Below are positions 32,514 through 40,725 of a stretch of 60,536 nt of DNA, piece by piece. The notes under the pieces were generated by a model. It saw nothing but the letters and a program-made list of their open reading frames with translations, made no database searches and was not told where the DNA came from. Location: positions 1 to 60,536 of the forward strand of contig JBGQBN010000022.1 in NCBI GenBank assembly GCA_041494805.1. Reading direction: 5' to 3'. The position numbers and the translations under genes were made by a program. This DNA is from JBGQBN01 sp041494805 (GTDB lineage: Bacteria > Acidobacteriota > Terriglobia > Terriglobales > Acidobacteriaceae). Numbering within the stretch: the first letter of the stretch is position 1; each line of letters begins with the position of its first letter.

Positions 32514-32543
32514 ACCAGATTTCTAGTTCAGGGAGGGACGAAC

Positions 32544-33683
32544 ATGCGCAAATCAACTTTCATGGCGTTGCTCATCCTGCCACTCCTGGCAGTGGCGATG
32601 TATGCCTTTCAGCCATCGGCGGAGCCCTACGTGTACTCGAGCGAAGATTTCTTCGGCGGCGGGTCCTATCTTGGCGTGGATACGCGTGATGTCACCGCCG
32701 ATCGGCTCGGCGAGCTCAAGCTGAAGGAAGAGCGCGGCGTAGAAATAACCATGGTGGATCAGGATGCTCCCGCCGGCAAGGCCGGCCTCAAGGAACACGA
32801 TGTCATCCTCAGCCTCAACGGCGCCGAAGTCGAGAGTGTGGAGCAGTTACGCCGCATGATCCACGAAATCCCACCGGGACGCGTGGTCACGCTGGGCGTC
32901 AGCCGGGATGGCCAGCCCATGACCATCAAGGCCCAGCTGGCCGACCGCAAGAAGACGTTTGCTTTTCCGGAAGCCAAGACCTTCAAGTTCGCCATGCCCG
33001 CGATGCCGGCCCTGCCTGCCATGCCTGACATGGTCGATGTACCGATGTCGATCGTGGTAGTGCATTCCTCCACTCGCAGCGGTCTGATGGTCGAGAACCT
33101 GACCCCGCAGCTGGGAGATTTCTTCGGTGCCAAGAACGGCCAGGGCGTTCTGGTGCGCTCGGTCGAAAAGGGAAGCCGCGCGGACAAAGCCGGCTTCCAC
33201 GCGGGTGACGTGATCGTGCGCGTCAACGGTGAAGCCGTCAGCGACACCGGAGACTTCAGTCACGCTCTGCGTTCCCGGAAGGACAACACCGCTACCGTCA
33301 CCGTTCTCCGCGACAAGAAGGAACAAACGCTGACTCTAAGCCTGCCCGAGCGCAACCATTCGGAGCTGCTCGATGAGAGCTTTGAGGTTCCCGAAATCGA
33401 TGAGGAAACTCGCATCGAGCTGGGACGGGTCGGCTCTGAAATTGCCCGCGCCAAGCCGGAGATCGAGCGAGCCGCGAGAGAGATGAGCCTGCACACCGCG
33501 GAAATCGAGCGCTTGAAGCCCGAGATTGACCGCGCCACCCGCGAAATCCGCCGTCAGCAGGAGGAGTTCGAGCAGGAAATGCAAGAGATGCAGCGCGAGT
33601 TACGTGACGAATTACGCGACCAGAAGAATGAGCTTCAGGAAGAACTCAAACCGCAAGTTCGTCCCGGTGAAGCGGAAATCTGA
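32544..33683 (+). CDS. Exported double-PDZ protein with coiled-coil tail
   Basis: 379 residues with a signal peptide (MALLILPLLAVAMYAFQ). PDZ1 covers about 35-135 (GVEITMVDQDAPAGKAGLKE, DVILSLNGAEVESVEQLRRM); PDZ2 about 165-265 (GVLVRSVEKGSRADKAGFHA, DVIVRVNGEAVSD). A long charged coiled coil follows (EIERLKPEIDRATREIRRQQ). No serine-protease domain is present, unlike DegP/DegS, so it is a binding rather than cleaving protein. GGGAGGG lies before the ATG. Last gene of the sigma operon; a hairpin follows. Confidence 0.85.
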   Translation: MRKSTFMALLILPLLAVAMYAFQPSAEPYVYSSEDFFGGGSYLGVDTRDVTADRLGELKLKEERGVEITMVDQDAPAGKAGLKEHDVILSLNGAEVESVEQLRRMIHEIPPGRVVTLGVSRDGQPMTIKAQLADRKKTFAFPEAKTFKFAMPAMPALPAMPDMVDVPMSIVVVHSSTRSGLMVENLTPQLGDFFGAKNGQGVLVRSVEKGSRADKAGFHAGDVIVRVNGEAVSDTGDFSHALRSRKDNTATVTVLRDKKEQTLTLSLPERNHSELLDESFEVPEIDEETRIELGRVGSEIARAKPEIERAAREMSLHTAEIERLKPEIDRATREIRRQQEEFEQEMQEMQRELRDELRDQKNELQEELKPQVRPGEAEI

Positions 33684-33692
33684 GCACTCGAG

Positions 33693-33715
33693 GGCACGGG
33701 TTCCAGACCCGTGCC
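33693..33715. terminator. Hairpin between convergent genes
   Basis: GGCACGGGT pairs with ACCCGTGCC around a five-base loop. It lies between the PDZ gene and the leftward GGDEF gene. There is no T-run, so it may be a dispersed palindrome; its position would suit termination in both directions. Confidence 0.45.
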
Positions 33716-33727
33716 TATGTATTTGAA

Positions 33728-35227
33728 CTACTGGCCGGTTGCTTGCGCCGCACCGCGTGGTGCGTCCGGCGCCAGACCCACCCGGTTACGGCCGGCCTGC
33801 TTGGCGCAATAAAGTCCTGCGTCGGCGGCCTTGACCAGTTCGTCCCGCGTGGTGCCATGATCGGGATAGTTCGCCGCACCCGCGCTGATGGTCACGGGCC
33901 GGGGCACACCAGGGAACTGCCAGGTTTCAACCATGCGGCGCAACTTCTCCGCCACACCCAGGGCGTGCTGCGGGTTGGTTTGCGACAGCAGGATGCCGAA
34001 TTCTTCGCCCCCATAGCGGCACACTACATCGGTTTTCCGCAATTGCTGGTGGAAAATCGAGGAGACCTGGCGCAAGACCTCATCTCCCAGCAGATGTCCG
34101 AACTCGTCGTTCAGGCGCTTGAACTGGTCGATGTCCACCATGATCACCGCCATGCCGACCCCGAATCGCCGCGCCCGCTCGATTTCCTCGGAGATACGCA
34201 ATTCGAAGAATCGGCGATTGAAGATTCCGGTCAAGCCATCGAGGTATGCCAGTTGTTTGACCCGCTCCACATAATGGGCGTTCTGGATGGCGGTGGCGCA
34301 GATGTCGGCAACCGATTCCAGCGACTGCGTGTCATTGGGATTGAACGCGCCCTTGCGGGCGCTGTCCAGTACCAGTACGCCGAGTGTCTGCCCGAAGGAC
34401 ACTAGCGGAATGCACATACGGGCGGCCGTCTCCAGGTAGAACCCGACATAGTCCGCGGTGGTTCGCACGTCATTTTCGATTACGGTTTTTCCCGTTCCCA
34501 AGGCCTTTCCCCACAGCCCCGCTCCTGCGGGCAGCCGTCCGCTTTCCTGAACGCACAGGGTGAGATCGCCGTAGTGGGCGCGCAGCACCAGGTCTTCTTC
34601 CTCTTTCAGGAGCACGGAGACGTGAGATACCGGGAAGGCATGCTGGATCAGCAAACACACCTTGGACAGCAATTCTTTCAGGTCGAGCACGGCCGTCGTT
34701 TGTTGGGCGATGGCGTTGATGGCTTCCAGTTGCGAGGCCCGCTGCCTCTCCAGCGAGTACAGCCGAGCGTTCTGCAGTGCCATGGAAGCCTGCGTGGAAA
34801 AAAGAGTCAACAAGTCCGTAGTCTCATTATCAAAGTGGTCGAGATTCTCGCTCTGACAATCCAGCACACCGACTACTTCGTCACGCACCATCAGGGGGAT
34901 GGCAAGTTCGGAGCGAGTGCTCTTCGCCGACAAGACGTAACGTGGTTCCCGGCTCACATCCGGGGCGTAGACGGGGCGCTTCTGCAGGGCGGCGAATCCG
35001 GTGAGTCCATCTCCCAGCGGTAGCCGGACGTTGTCCTGCCCGGCATCCCAGCCGATCTGACTGCGGACGGATAGTTCGTTAACCTCCTTGTCCAGCAACA
35101 AGATCGCGACGTTCTGCAAGTGAAAGTAGTCTCGCGCGATGCTCAGGATTCGCTGCAAGACTTCATCCAGATCAAAGGTAGAAAGCACCGCTTGGCTGGC
35201 ATCGTAAAGGATGGCTATTTTCTGCAT
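33728..35227 (-). CDS. Diguanylate cyclase with two GAF domains
   Basis: 499 residues, soluble. GAF1 is about 20-150 (VAILLLDKEVNELSVRSQIG), GAF2 about 185-325 (VSVLLKEEEDLVLRAHYGDL), and the GGDEF domain about 335-490. The active site is GGEEF in CRYGGEEFGILL, with RKTD exactly five residues upstream, a complete inhibitory I-site. It should make cyclic di-GMP in response to a small molecule or redox signal bound by GAF, with product inhibition. It stands alone and converges with the sigma operon. Confidence 0.9.
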   Translation of the reverse strand: MQKIAILYDASQAVLSTFDLDEVLQRILSIARDYFHLQNVAILLLDKEVNELSVRSQIGWDAGQDNVRLPLGDGLTGFAALQKRPVYAPDVSREPRYVLSAKSTRSELAIPLMVRDEVVGVLDCQSENLDHFDNETTDLLTLFSTQASMALQNARLYSLERQRASQLEAINAIAQQTTAVLDLKELLSKVCLLIQHAFPVSHVSVLLKEEEDLVLRAHYGDLTLCVQESGRLPAGAGLWGKALGTGKTVIENDVRTTADYVGFYLETAARMCIPLVSFGQTLGVLVLDSARKGAFNPNDTQSLESVADICATAIQNAHYVERVKQLAYLDGLTGIFNRRFFELRISEEIERARRFGVGMAVIMVDIDQFKRLNDEFGHLLGDEVLRQVSSIFHQQLRKTDVVCRYGGEEFGILLSQTNPQHALGVAEKLRRMVETWQFPGVPRPVTISAGAANYPDHGTTRDELVKAADAGLYCAKQAGRNRVGLAPDAPRGAAQATGQ

Positions 35228-35302
35228 GTAGCTTGCGGGATTGTATCGTGTTGGGAAGACGTTACCGAGGTTCCGAAAGTAACGTCGGGAAGGGCGAGAG
35301 CC

Positions 35303-35524
35303 TCAGGGCAGGTGGGAGGATTCCCGGCTCAACCGCGACACGGTCTTGACCACCCCGAATGCTACGAGGCAGAACCAGAAATCCACCACTACACCGAGAT
35401 CCATTTGCAGCGGTACATGCTGCGCTTGCGGCGGCAGATATGGCATGAGCAGGAAGTAGACTGCGTTTCCTACCAGAACCGCGACCAAAGCATGCGCGAA
35501 ATTCTTCACTGCCGATTTAGACAC
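35303..35524 (-). CDS. Small two-helix membrane protein
   Basis: 73 residues with two hydrophobic segments (ALVAVLVGNAVYFLLMPYL and VVVDFWFCLVAFGVVKTV) and a polar connecting loop. No family is recognised. Size and hydrophobic pattern support a real protein, though the start context is weak. Confidence 0.5.
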   Translation of the reverse strand: MSKSAVKNFAHALVAVLVGNAVYFLLMPYLPPQAQHVPLQMDLGVVVDFWFCLVAFGVVKTVSRLSRESSHLP

Positions 35525-35668
35525 CGGGCAAAAGCAAATAGCGCCCCAGCACAGCTCCGTGAACCAACCTGCAGGTTTCCCGCGAGACCGGCAAGAAACC
35601 TTTCATGGCTAGATGCCACCTGCTAAGGGCTAAATGCTAATTGCCGCCTCCTGCTAACATCCCTTCAG

Positions 35669-37882
35669 ATGTTGGAACCGTCTACCTCCGTCCAGTACGT
35701 CAAGGGCATCGGGCCCCGCTTGGCCGAGGTGTTAGCCGCCAAAGGCATCCATACCGTCGACGACCTGCTCCATTATCTGCCTTTCCGCTACGAGGACCGC
35801 CTGAACCCGCGTGGCATCTCGGAACTGCGGGCGGGAGAAATGGCGACGGTAATTGTCGAGGTCCGCAACTCCGGCCTGTTTCGCACCCGCCGCATGCCGA
35901 TTTTTCACATGACTGCCGGACAGGGGAGAACCCGCCTGCGGTGCATCTGGTTCAACGCCACCTACCTGCGCGACAGATTCAAACCGGGACAGATGGTTGC
36001 CCTCTACGGCAAGGTGGAGCAAGACCTCCACGGGGGCGAACTGCAACTGGTCCAGCCGCAATTCGAAATTCTCGGAGACTCGCCTGAAGAGGGGTCAAGC
36101 GACGACACCGAACAGAAAGTGGCGTCCTCGCTGGAGGTCGGGCGCATTGTTCCCATTTACGAGTCTGCCGGCCAGGGCCGTCTGACTCCGCGGTGGTTCC
36201 GCCGCATCATCCGCACGGCTCTGGACAACCTGCCACCCGACCTGCCCGATCCAATCCCCGCCGCCGTGCGCGGCCACCTGAGCCTCATCGCCCCACGGGA
36301 AGCGCTGTGGAAGGTGCACTGGCCCGAGGCTGGGGAAAGCTTCGAAGACCTGCAATCCTCCCGCACGTCCGCGCACATCCGGCTGATCTTCGAGGAACTC
36401 TTTTTCCTTGAGCTGGGACTCGAGCTCAAGCGTCGCCAGCAGAAGGCGCAGGTGGGGATAGCCTTTCCCCTGAACGACGCGGTACGCGAGGCCATCAAGA
36501 AAATCCTGCCCTTCCATCCGACCGCCGCGCAGAAACGGGTGCTCAAGGAAATCGCTTCTGACATGGAGAAACCGTTCCCCATGCGCCGCCTGTTACAGGG
36601 TGATGTGGGATCAGGCAAGACCATTGTGGCGTTTGAAGCGGCGATCATCGCCATGGAAAACGGCTACCAGGTGGCGCTGATGGCGCCGACCGAAATCCTT
36701 GCCCAGCAGCATTATTTCTCTGCCCGCCGAATCCTGGAGCACGCCGGCTACCGGGTGGTCTTGTTGACGGGTTCGCTGGAGGACGACCGCAAACGCGAAA
36801 TCCGCCGCCACATTGTTCAAGGCAATGCGCAGCTCATAATCGGAACCCACGCCCTCATCGAACAGACCGTTGAATTTGCCAAACTTGGCTTGGTCGTCGT
36901 GGACGAGCAGCACCGCTTCGGCGTCCTGCAGCGCTTCAAGCTGATGAAGAAAAGCTCCGAGCCCGGCGATGCCCGTGTGGGGGCGGGTCTTCGACCCGCC
37001 CCGGCCGAGCGAAGCTCGGCAGCCTCCGGTGAGCCGGATGTCCTGGTCATGACCGCTACCCCCATCCCGCGCACCCTCGCCCTCACGCTTTACGGCGACC
37101 TCGACGTCAGCGTTCTCGACGAAATGCCCCCCGGCCGCACTCCCATCGTCACCCGCCGCGTGTCCGACGAGCGCTCCAAAGAGGTCTGGGAATTCGTACG
37201 CAAGCAGGTCACCGCCGGCCACCAGGCCTACGTCGTCTATCCCGTGATCGAGGAAAACGAAGAGCGCGAACTCAAAGCCGCCATCAAGATGTACAAAGAG
37301 CTGGACAAACGCATTTTCCCGGATCTGCGAGTCGGCTTGCTGCACGGCCGCATGGAGCCCGATCTAAAAGAAGACGTCATGCGCCTCTTCCAGAAAGGCG
37401 AGCTTCAGATTCTGGTTTCCACGACCGTCATCGAAGTCGGCGTGGACGTCGCCAACGCAACGGTCATGGTCATCGAGCATGCCGAGCGCTTTGGACTCGC
37501 CCAACTTCACCAGCTTCGCGGCCGCATTGGCCGCGGTCGCGCGAAATCCTACTGCATTCTCATGACCGGCGGCAAAGTCTCCGAGGAGGGCGAACGCCGC
37601 CTGGATGCCATGGTCCGCACCACTGACGGGTTCCAGATCGCGGAACTGGACCTGGAACTCCGTGGACCAGGCGAGTTCTTCGGCACGCGGCAAGCCGGGC
37701 TGCCCAGCTTCCAGGTGGCCAACCTGATCCGCGATCGGCAGTTGCTGGAAGCCGCCAAGCGTGAAGCCGCAGCGGTCCTGGCGGGCCCCAGTGCCGAGGT
37801 CTCCAGGGAGGAGATTGACCGCGCCTTGCGCCACATGCGCACCCACTGGGCCAGGACGTACGGGCTGGTAGAAGTCGGATAA
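35669..37882 (+). CDS. recG: ATP-dependent DNA helicase RecG with repeat-encoded insertion
   Basis: 737 residues, slightly long for RecG. The N-terminal wedge domain is present; helicase motifs include GDVGSGKT (near 311), the D-E-x-H box as DEQHRFG (near 411), TATPIPRTL, and RGRIGRGRAKSYC near the end. RecG unwinds stalled forks and Holliday junctions. Between the DEQH region (RFKLMKKSS) and PDVLVMTATPIPRTL lie about 22 extra residues (near 432-455) containing VGAGLRPAPAERSSAA, encoded by the palindrome at 36975-37020. Frame is intact, so it presumably forms a loop on the surface of the first helicase lobe. Confidence 0.95.
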   Translation: MLEPSTSVQYVKGIGPRLAEVLAAKGIHTVDDLLHYLPFRYEDRLNPRGISELRAGEMATVIVEVRNSGLFRTRRMPIFHMTAGQGRTRLRCIWFNATYLRDRFKPGQMVALYGKVEQDLHGGELQLVQPQFEILGDSPEEGSSDDTEQKVASSLEVGRIVPIYESAGQGRLTPRWFRRIIRTALDNLPPDLPDPIPAAVRGHLSLIAPREALWKVHWPEAGESFEDLQSSRTSAHIRLIFEELFFLELGLELKRRQQKAQVGIAFPLNDAVREAIKKILPFHPTAAQKRVLKEIASDMEKPFPMRRLLQGDVGSGKTIVAFEAAIIAMENGYQVALMAPTEILAQQHYFSARRILEHAGYRVVLLTGSLEDDRKREIRRHIVQGNAQLIIGTHALIEQTVEFAKLGLVVVDEQHRFGVLQRFKLMKKSSEPGDARVGAGLRPAPAERSSAASGEPDVLVMTATPIPRTLALTLYGDLDVSVLDEMPPGRTPIVTRRVSDERSKEVWEFVRKQVTAGHQAYVVYPVIEENEERELKAAIKMYKELDKRIFPDLRVGLLHGRMEPDLKEDVMRLFQKGELQILVSTTVIEVGVDVANATVMVIEHAERFGLAQLHQLRGRIGRGRAKSYCILMTGGKVSEEGERRLDAMVRTTDGFQIAELDLELRGPGEFFGTRQAGLPSFQVANLIRDRQLLEAAKREAAAVLAGPSAEVSREEIDRALRHMRTHWARTYGLVEVG
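36975..37020. repeat. Composite palindrome inside recG
   Basis: GGGGCGGGTC/GACCCGCCCC (36980-37002) followed by GCCGAGC/GCTCGGC (37004-37020), preceded by GTGTGG. It is the reverse complement of the second and third hairpins in ispE (24631-24675), differing only at loop bases. Both orientations are translated without stops. Confidence 0.9.
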
Positions 37883-38051
37883 AGGTAGTCGTAGCGTCGG
37901 CGTCCCTTCGACTTCGCTCAGGGCAAACTCCGCCGGCTGTGGCGCGGGCGTCTCGCCCCGCAATGGCATTCTCCACAACCCCCAAAATCCAAATTCCCGC
38001 CGCCTCCGTAGTAGAATTGGCGGCCCAATATTCCTTTTAGGAGAAGATTGC

Positions 38052-38534
38052 ATGTTAAGAAACCTGCGGCATTCGTTACTTCTGGCGCTGATGCTGGGCT
38101 TCATTCCGGCTAGCGCTTTAACCAGTCTCGCCGCGCCTCTACCGGCGGACCAGGCCCAGACCGCGGCCAAGGATTCTCTCTACAAGCGTCTCGGTGGCTA
38201 CGACGCGCTGGCGGCCGTAACCGACGACTTCATCGGTCGCCTGGTCTCCGACCCGAAGGAGGGACGATTCTTTGTTGGACTCAGTACCGACTCCAAGACC
38301 AGAACCCGGCAGCACATTGTGGACTTCCTCTGCATGGCCACCGGCGGTCCCTGCAAATATGTCGGACGCGATATGGTAACCGCGCACACCGGGCTAGGCA
38401 TCACCGAGGAAGACTGGACCATCACGGTAAAGCTCTTGGGCGATACCCTGAACAAGTTCAAAGTGCCAGCTGCCGAACAGCAGGATGTCGTTAACGCGGT
38501 TGCGCCACTGAAGAGCCAGATCGTGGGCAAGTAG
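38052..38534 (+). CDS. Exported group I truncated hemoglobin
   Basis: 160 residues with a signal peptide (LLLALMLGFIPASALTSLAA). The globin core follows: SLYKRLGGYDALAAVTDDFI, then HIVDFLCMATGGPCKYVGRD and MVTAHTGLGITEEDW, where the histidine is the expected proximal heme ligand. Truncated globins bind oxygen or NO; most are cytoplasmic, so an exported one is less usual and suggests periplasmic heme or NO handling. AGGAGA precedes the ATG. No partner gene is adjacent. Confidence 0.85.
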   Translation: MLRNLRHSLLLALMLGFIPASALTSLAAPLPADQAQTAAKDSLYKRLGGYDALAAVTDDFIGRLVSDPKEGRFFVGLSTDSKTRTRQHIVDFLCMATGGPCKYVGRDMVTAHTGLGITEEDWTITVKLLGDTLNKFKVPAAEQQDVVNAVAPLKSQIVGK

Positions 38535-38560
38535 GCCCAGACCCAACATCTGCCGGACTC

Positions 38561-38628
38561 AGCGAGACGTTTCCCAGTCGAAACGTCTCGCTCCGCTCAG
38601 GGTGACAAGATTTCGGTGACAAGATTTC
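38561..38628. repeat. Palindrome plus 14-bp tandem duplication upstream of selA
   Basis: AGCGAGACGTTT/AAACGTCTCGCT is a perfect 12-bp inverted repeat (38561-38592). It is followed by GGTGACAAGATTTC in exact tandem (38601-38614, 38615-38628). The duplication lies 30 bases before the selA start and may alter its leader. Confidence 0.7.
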
Positions 38629-38658
38629 ATGGAACCGGACGTGGGATAATCGCTGCCG

Positions 38659-40107
38659 GTGAAATCTGCGCCTAAAACCGACCTGTACCGCAAACTCCCG
38701 TCCGTGGACGAGTTGCTGCGCAGCCCAGATCTCGGGTCGCTGATTTCCGTAGAAGGGCAAGCCACGGTCACCGACGCTGCGCGCTTCGTTCTGGCCCGCA
38801 TGCGAGGAGAAATTGCCACGGGGCGGCTCGACGTCCATGGCGTGAATCTCGCTCTGCCGGGACTATCCGCCGCAGTGGAGAGCCAGATTCGGAAAGCGTT
38901 GAGCTACTCGTTGCGCGCAGTCATCAACGCCACTGGTGTCATACTGCACACAAACTTGGGGCGGGCGCCGCTGGCATCTTCCGCGCTGGAGCACATCCGC
39001 GAGACTGCGGGCAGTTACTCGAATCTCGAGTTCGACGTCACTGCCGGGGAGCGTGGCAAGCGGGATGTCCACGTAGACCGGCTGTTCCGCAAGCTTCTCG
39101 ATGAACACGTAGGGACAGCCGCCCCCGGCTGTCCGGGCGAGCAAAGCTCTCCTGTCTCTACCATCGTCGTGAACAACAACGCCGCTGCCGTCCTGCTGGC
39201 GCTCAACACCCTGGCGGAAGATGGCGAAGTCGTGGTCTCGCGCGGTGAGCTGGTGGAAATCGGCGGGTCGTTCGGCATCCCGGATGTGATGTCGAAGTCT
39301 CACGCGGTCCTGCGCGAAGTGGGCACAACCAACCGCACCCGCCTCTCCGACTACGAACGTGCGATCAATGAGAAGACCAGGCTGCTGCTGCGGGTTCATC
39401 GCTCCAATTTCCAGATTACCGGATTCACTGAGCAACCGCGCATTGAGGAATTGGTTGGCCTGGCTCGCAAGCGAAACCTTCCGCTCTTGGAAGACCTGGG
39501 CAGCGGCGCGCTCCTGGACATGCGCTCGCTGGGCGTGACTGGCGAACCGGGTATCCTCGACAGCCTCCGCTCGGGCGTGGATGTGGTCACTTACAGCGGC
39601 GACAAGCTGCTCGGCGGGCCCCAGGCCGGCATTCTCAGCGGCCGCGGCGACCTCATCGCCCGCATGCGGGCCAATTCGCTTTTTCGCGCGCTCCGAGTGG
39701 ATAAATTGATCTACGCCGCGCTCGAAGCCACACTGCTTGCCTACATAAAGCACGACCACGACTCGATCCCGGCTCTCCACATGATGCGGTTGTCGAAAGC
39801 AGAAATTGGCAGAAGGTCTGAAGCCCTCGCGAAGAAGATTCAATCCGCCAATTTGGCGGTGGAGTTGGTGGAGGGAGAGTCCGTGATCGGTGGCGGGGCC
39901 GCTCCATCGGCCGTGCTGCCCACCCGCCTGCTCGCGGTGGACTGGAAAGGCCGGACCGCCGATGAACTTTCCGCCCGCTTGCGCGCCGGTGATCCGCCCA
40001 TCGTTGCCCGCGTGGAAGACGGTCGCGTGTTACTCGACTTGCGTACCGTGTTTCCCGAGCAAGATGAGGCGGTGGTTCGCGCTTTCGCGCAGCTGGCTGC
40101 CCGCTGA
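38659..40107 (+). CDS. selA: L-seryl-tRNA(Sec) selenium transferase with palindrome insert
   Basis: 482 residues from GTG 38659. INATGVILHTNLGRAPL, VVNNNAAAVLLALNTLA, SRGELVEIGGSFGIPDVM and the PLP lysine (about 316) in YSGDKLLGGPQAG identify SelA, which converts Ser-tRNA(Sec) to Sec-tRNA(Sec). The usual segment before VVNNNAAAV is replaced or expanded by VGTAAPGCPGEQSSPVST (about 151-168), encoded by the palindrome at 39109-39161. No selB, selD, selC or selenoprotein gene was recognised in the window, so a selenocysteine system must be completed elsewhere if it works. Confidence 0.9.
   Translation: MKSAPKTDLYRKLPSVDELLRSPDLGSLISVEGQATVTDAARFVLARMRGEIATGRLDVHGVNLALPGLSAAVESQIRKALSYSLRAVINATGVILHTNLGRAPLASSALEHIRETAGSYSNLEFDVTAGERGKRDVHVDRLFRKLLDEHVGTAAPGCPGEQSSPVSTIVVNNNAAAVLLALNTLAEDGEVVVSRGELVEIGGSFGIPDVMSKSHAVLREVGTTNRTRLSDYERAINEKTRLLLRVHRSNFQITGFTEQPRIEELVGLARKRNLPLLEDLGSGALLDMRSLGVTGEPGILDSLRSGVDVVTYSGDKLLGGPQAGILSGRGDLIARMRANSLFRALRVDKLIYAALEATLLAYIKHDHDSIPALHMMRLSKAEIGRRSEALAKKIQSANLAVELVEGESVIGGGAAPSAVLPTRLLAVDWKGRTADELSARLRAGDPPIVARVEDGRVLLDLRTVFPEQDEAVVRAFAQLAAR
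39109..39161. repeat. Palindromic insert inside selA
   Basis: Outer ends GTAGGGACAG (39109-39118) and CTGTCTCTAC (39152-39161) are inverted with one mismatch. Inside lie GGACAGCC/GGCTGTCC and GAGC/GCTC stems. The inner stem matches the intergenic palindrome at 50159-50179. Confidence 0.8.
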
Positions 40108-40140
40108 GTCTTCCGTGTCCTCGGTGGTTAGAATGGGTTC

Positions 40141-40671
40141 GTGGCAACTCTCCACACCGTCGGCCATTCCACTCGCACACTGGAAGAACTAGTTGAAGCC
40201 CTGCAGGCCCATTCCATCCAGACGCTCGTCGACATCCGCTCCTTCCCCGTCTCGCGCCGGTTGCCACACTTCAATCGCGAATCACTCGACAAAGCTTTGG
40301 CTGACGCTGGCATCCGCTACGTCTGGATGAAAGCACTGGGCGGATATCGCAAGAAAATCCGTGGTGACTCGCCCCATGTCGCACTGCGGAACGACGGCTT
40401 CCGCAATTATGCCGACTACATGCTGACCGAGAGTTTTCAGCGTGGCATCTCCGAACTCATCGACCTGGCCGGACACTCACGCACCGCGTACATGTGCGCC
40501 GAGCGCGTGTACTTTCATTGCCATCGCATGCTGGTTTCGGACTGGCTGGTGGCCCACGGCCACGAGGTGCTGCACATTGACGGCGTGGGACCCGAGAAGC
40601 CGCATCAGCTCTCGACGGAAGCGCGAGTCGTGAATGACGGACTAATCTACCGGGGAGATCGGCTGCTGTGA
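40141..40671 (+). CDS. DUF488 family protein
   Basis: 176 residues from GTG 40141. Typical motifs: TVGHSTRTLEELVEALQAHS, LVDIRSFPVSRRLPHFN, and CAERVYFHCHRMLVSDWL near 120-137, where Cys and CHR are conserved. The function is unknown; a DNA/RNA- or nucleotide-linked role has been suggested for the family. A second, distinct DUF488 (YeaO-like) protein is at 56315. Confidence 0.85.
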   Translation: MATLHTVGHSTRTLEELVEALQAHSIQTLVDIRSFPVSRRLPHFNRESLDKALADAGIRYVWMKALGGYRKKIRGDSPHVALRNDGFRNYADYMLTESFQRGISELIDLAGHSRTAYMCAERVYFHCHRMLVSDWLVAHGHEVLHIDGVGPEKPHQLSTEARVVNDGLIYRGDRLL

Positions 40672-40694
40672 GAACACCGCCTGTGCTACCGTAA

Positions 40695-40725
40695 TCTCAA
40701 ATGATCGTGAGTCTCAAATGATCGT
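40695..40725. repeat. 17-bp period duplication over the acpS start
   Basis: TCTCAAATGATCGT is present at 40695-40708 and 40712-40725. The first copy creates a six-codon frame (ATG 40701 to TGA 40721) whose stop overlaps the real acpS ATG at 40718. Translation may therefore begin upstream and reinitiate, which could change AcpS output. Confidence 0.75.

Noticed and set aside
38535..38658. tRNA-Sec gene near selA
   Set aside because: The inverted repeat there is a 12-bp stem with an eight-base loop and has no tRNA arms.
38863..39843. 326-codon leftward frame opposite selA
   Set aside because: Antisense to conserved SelA motifs; no independent family resemblance.
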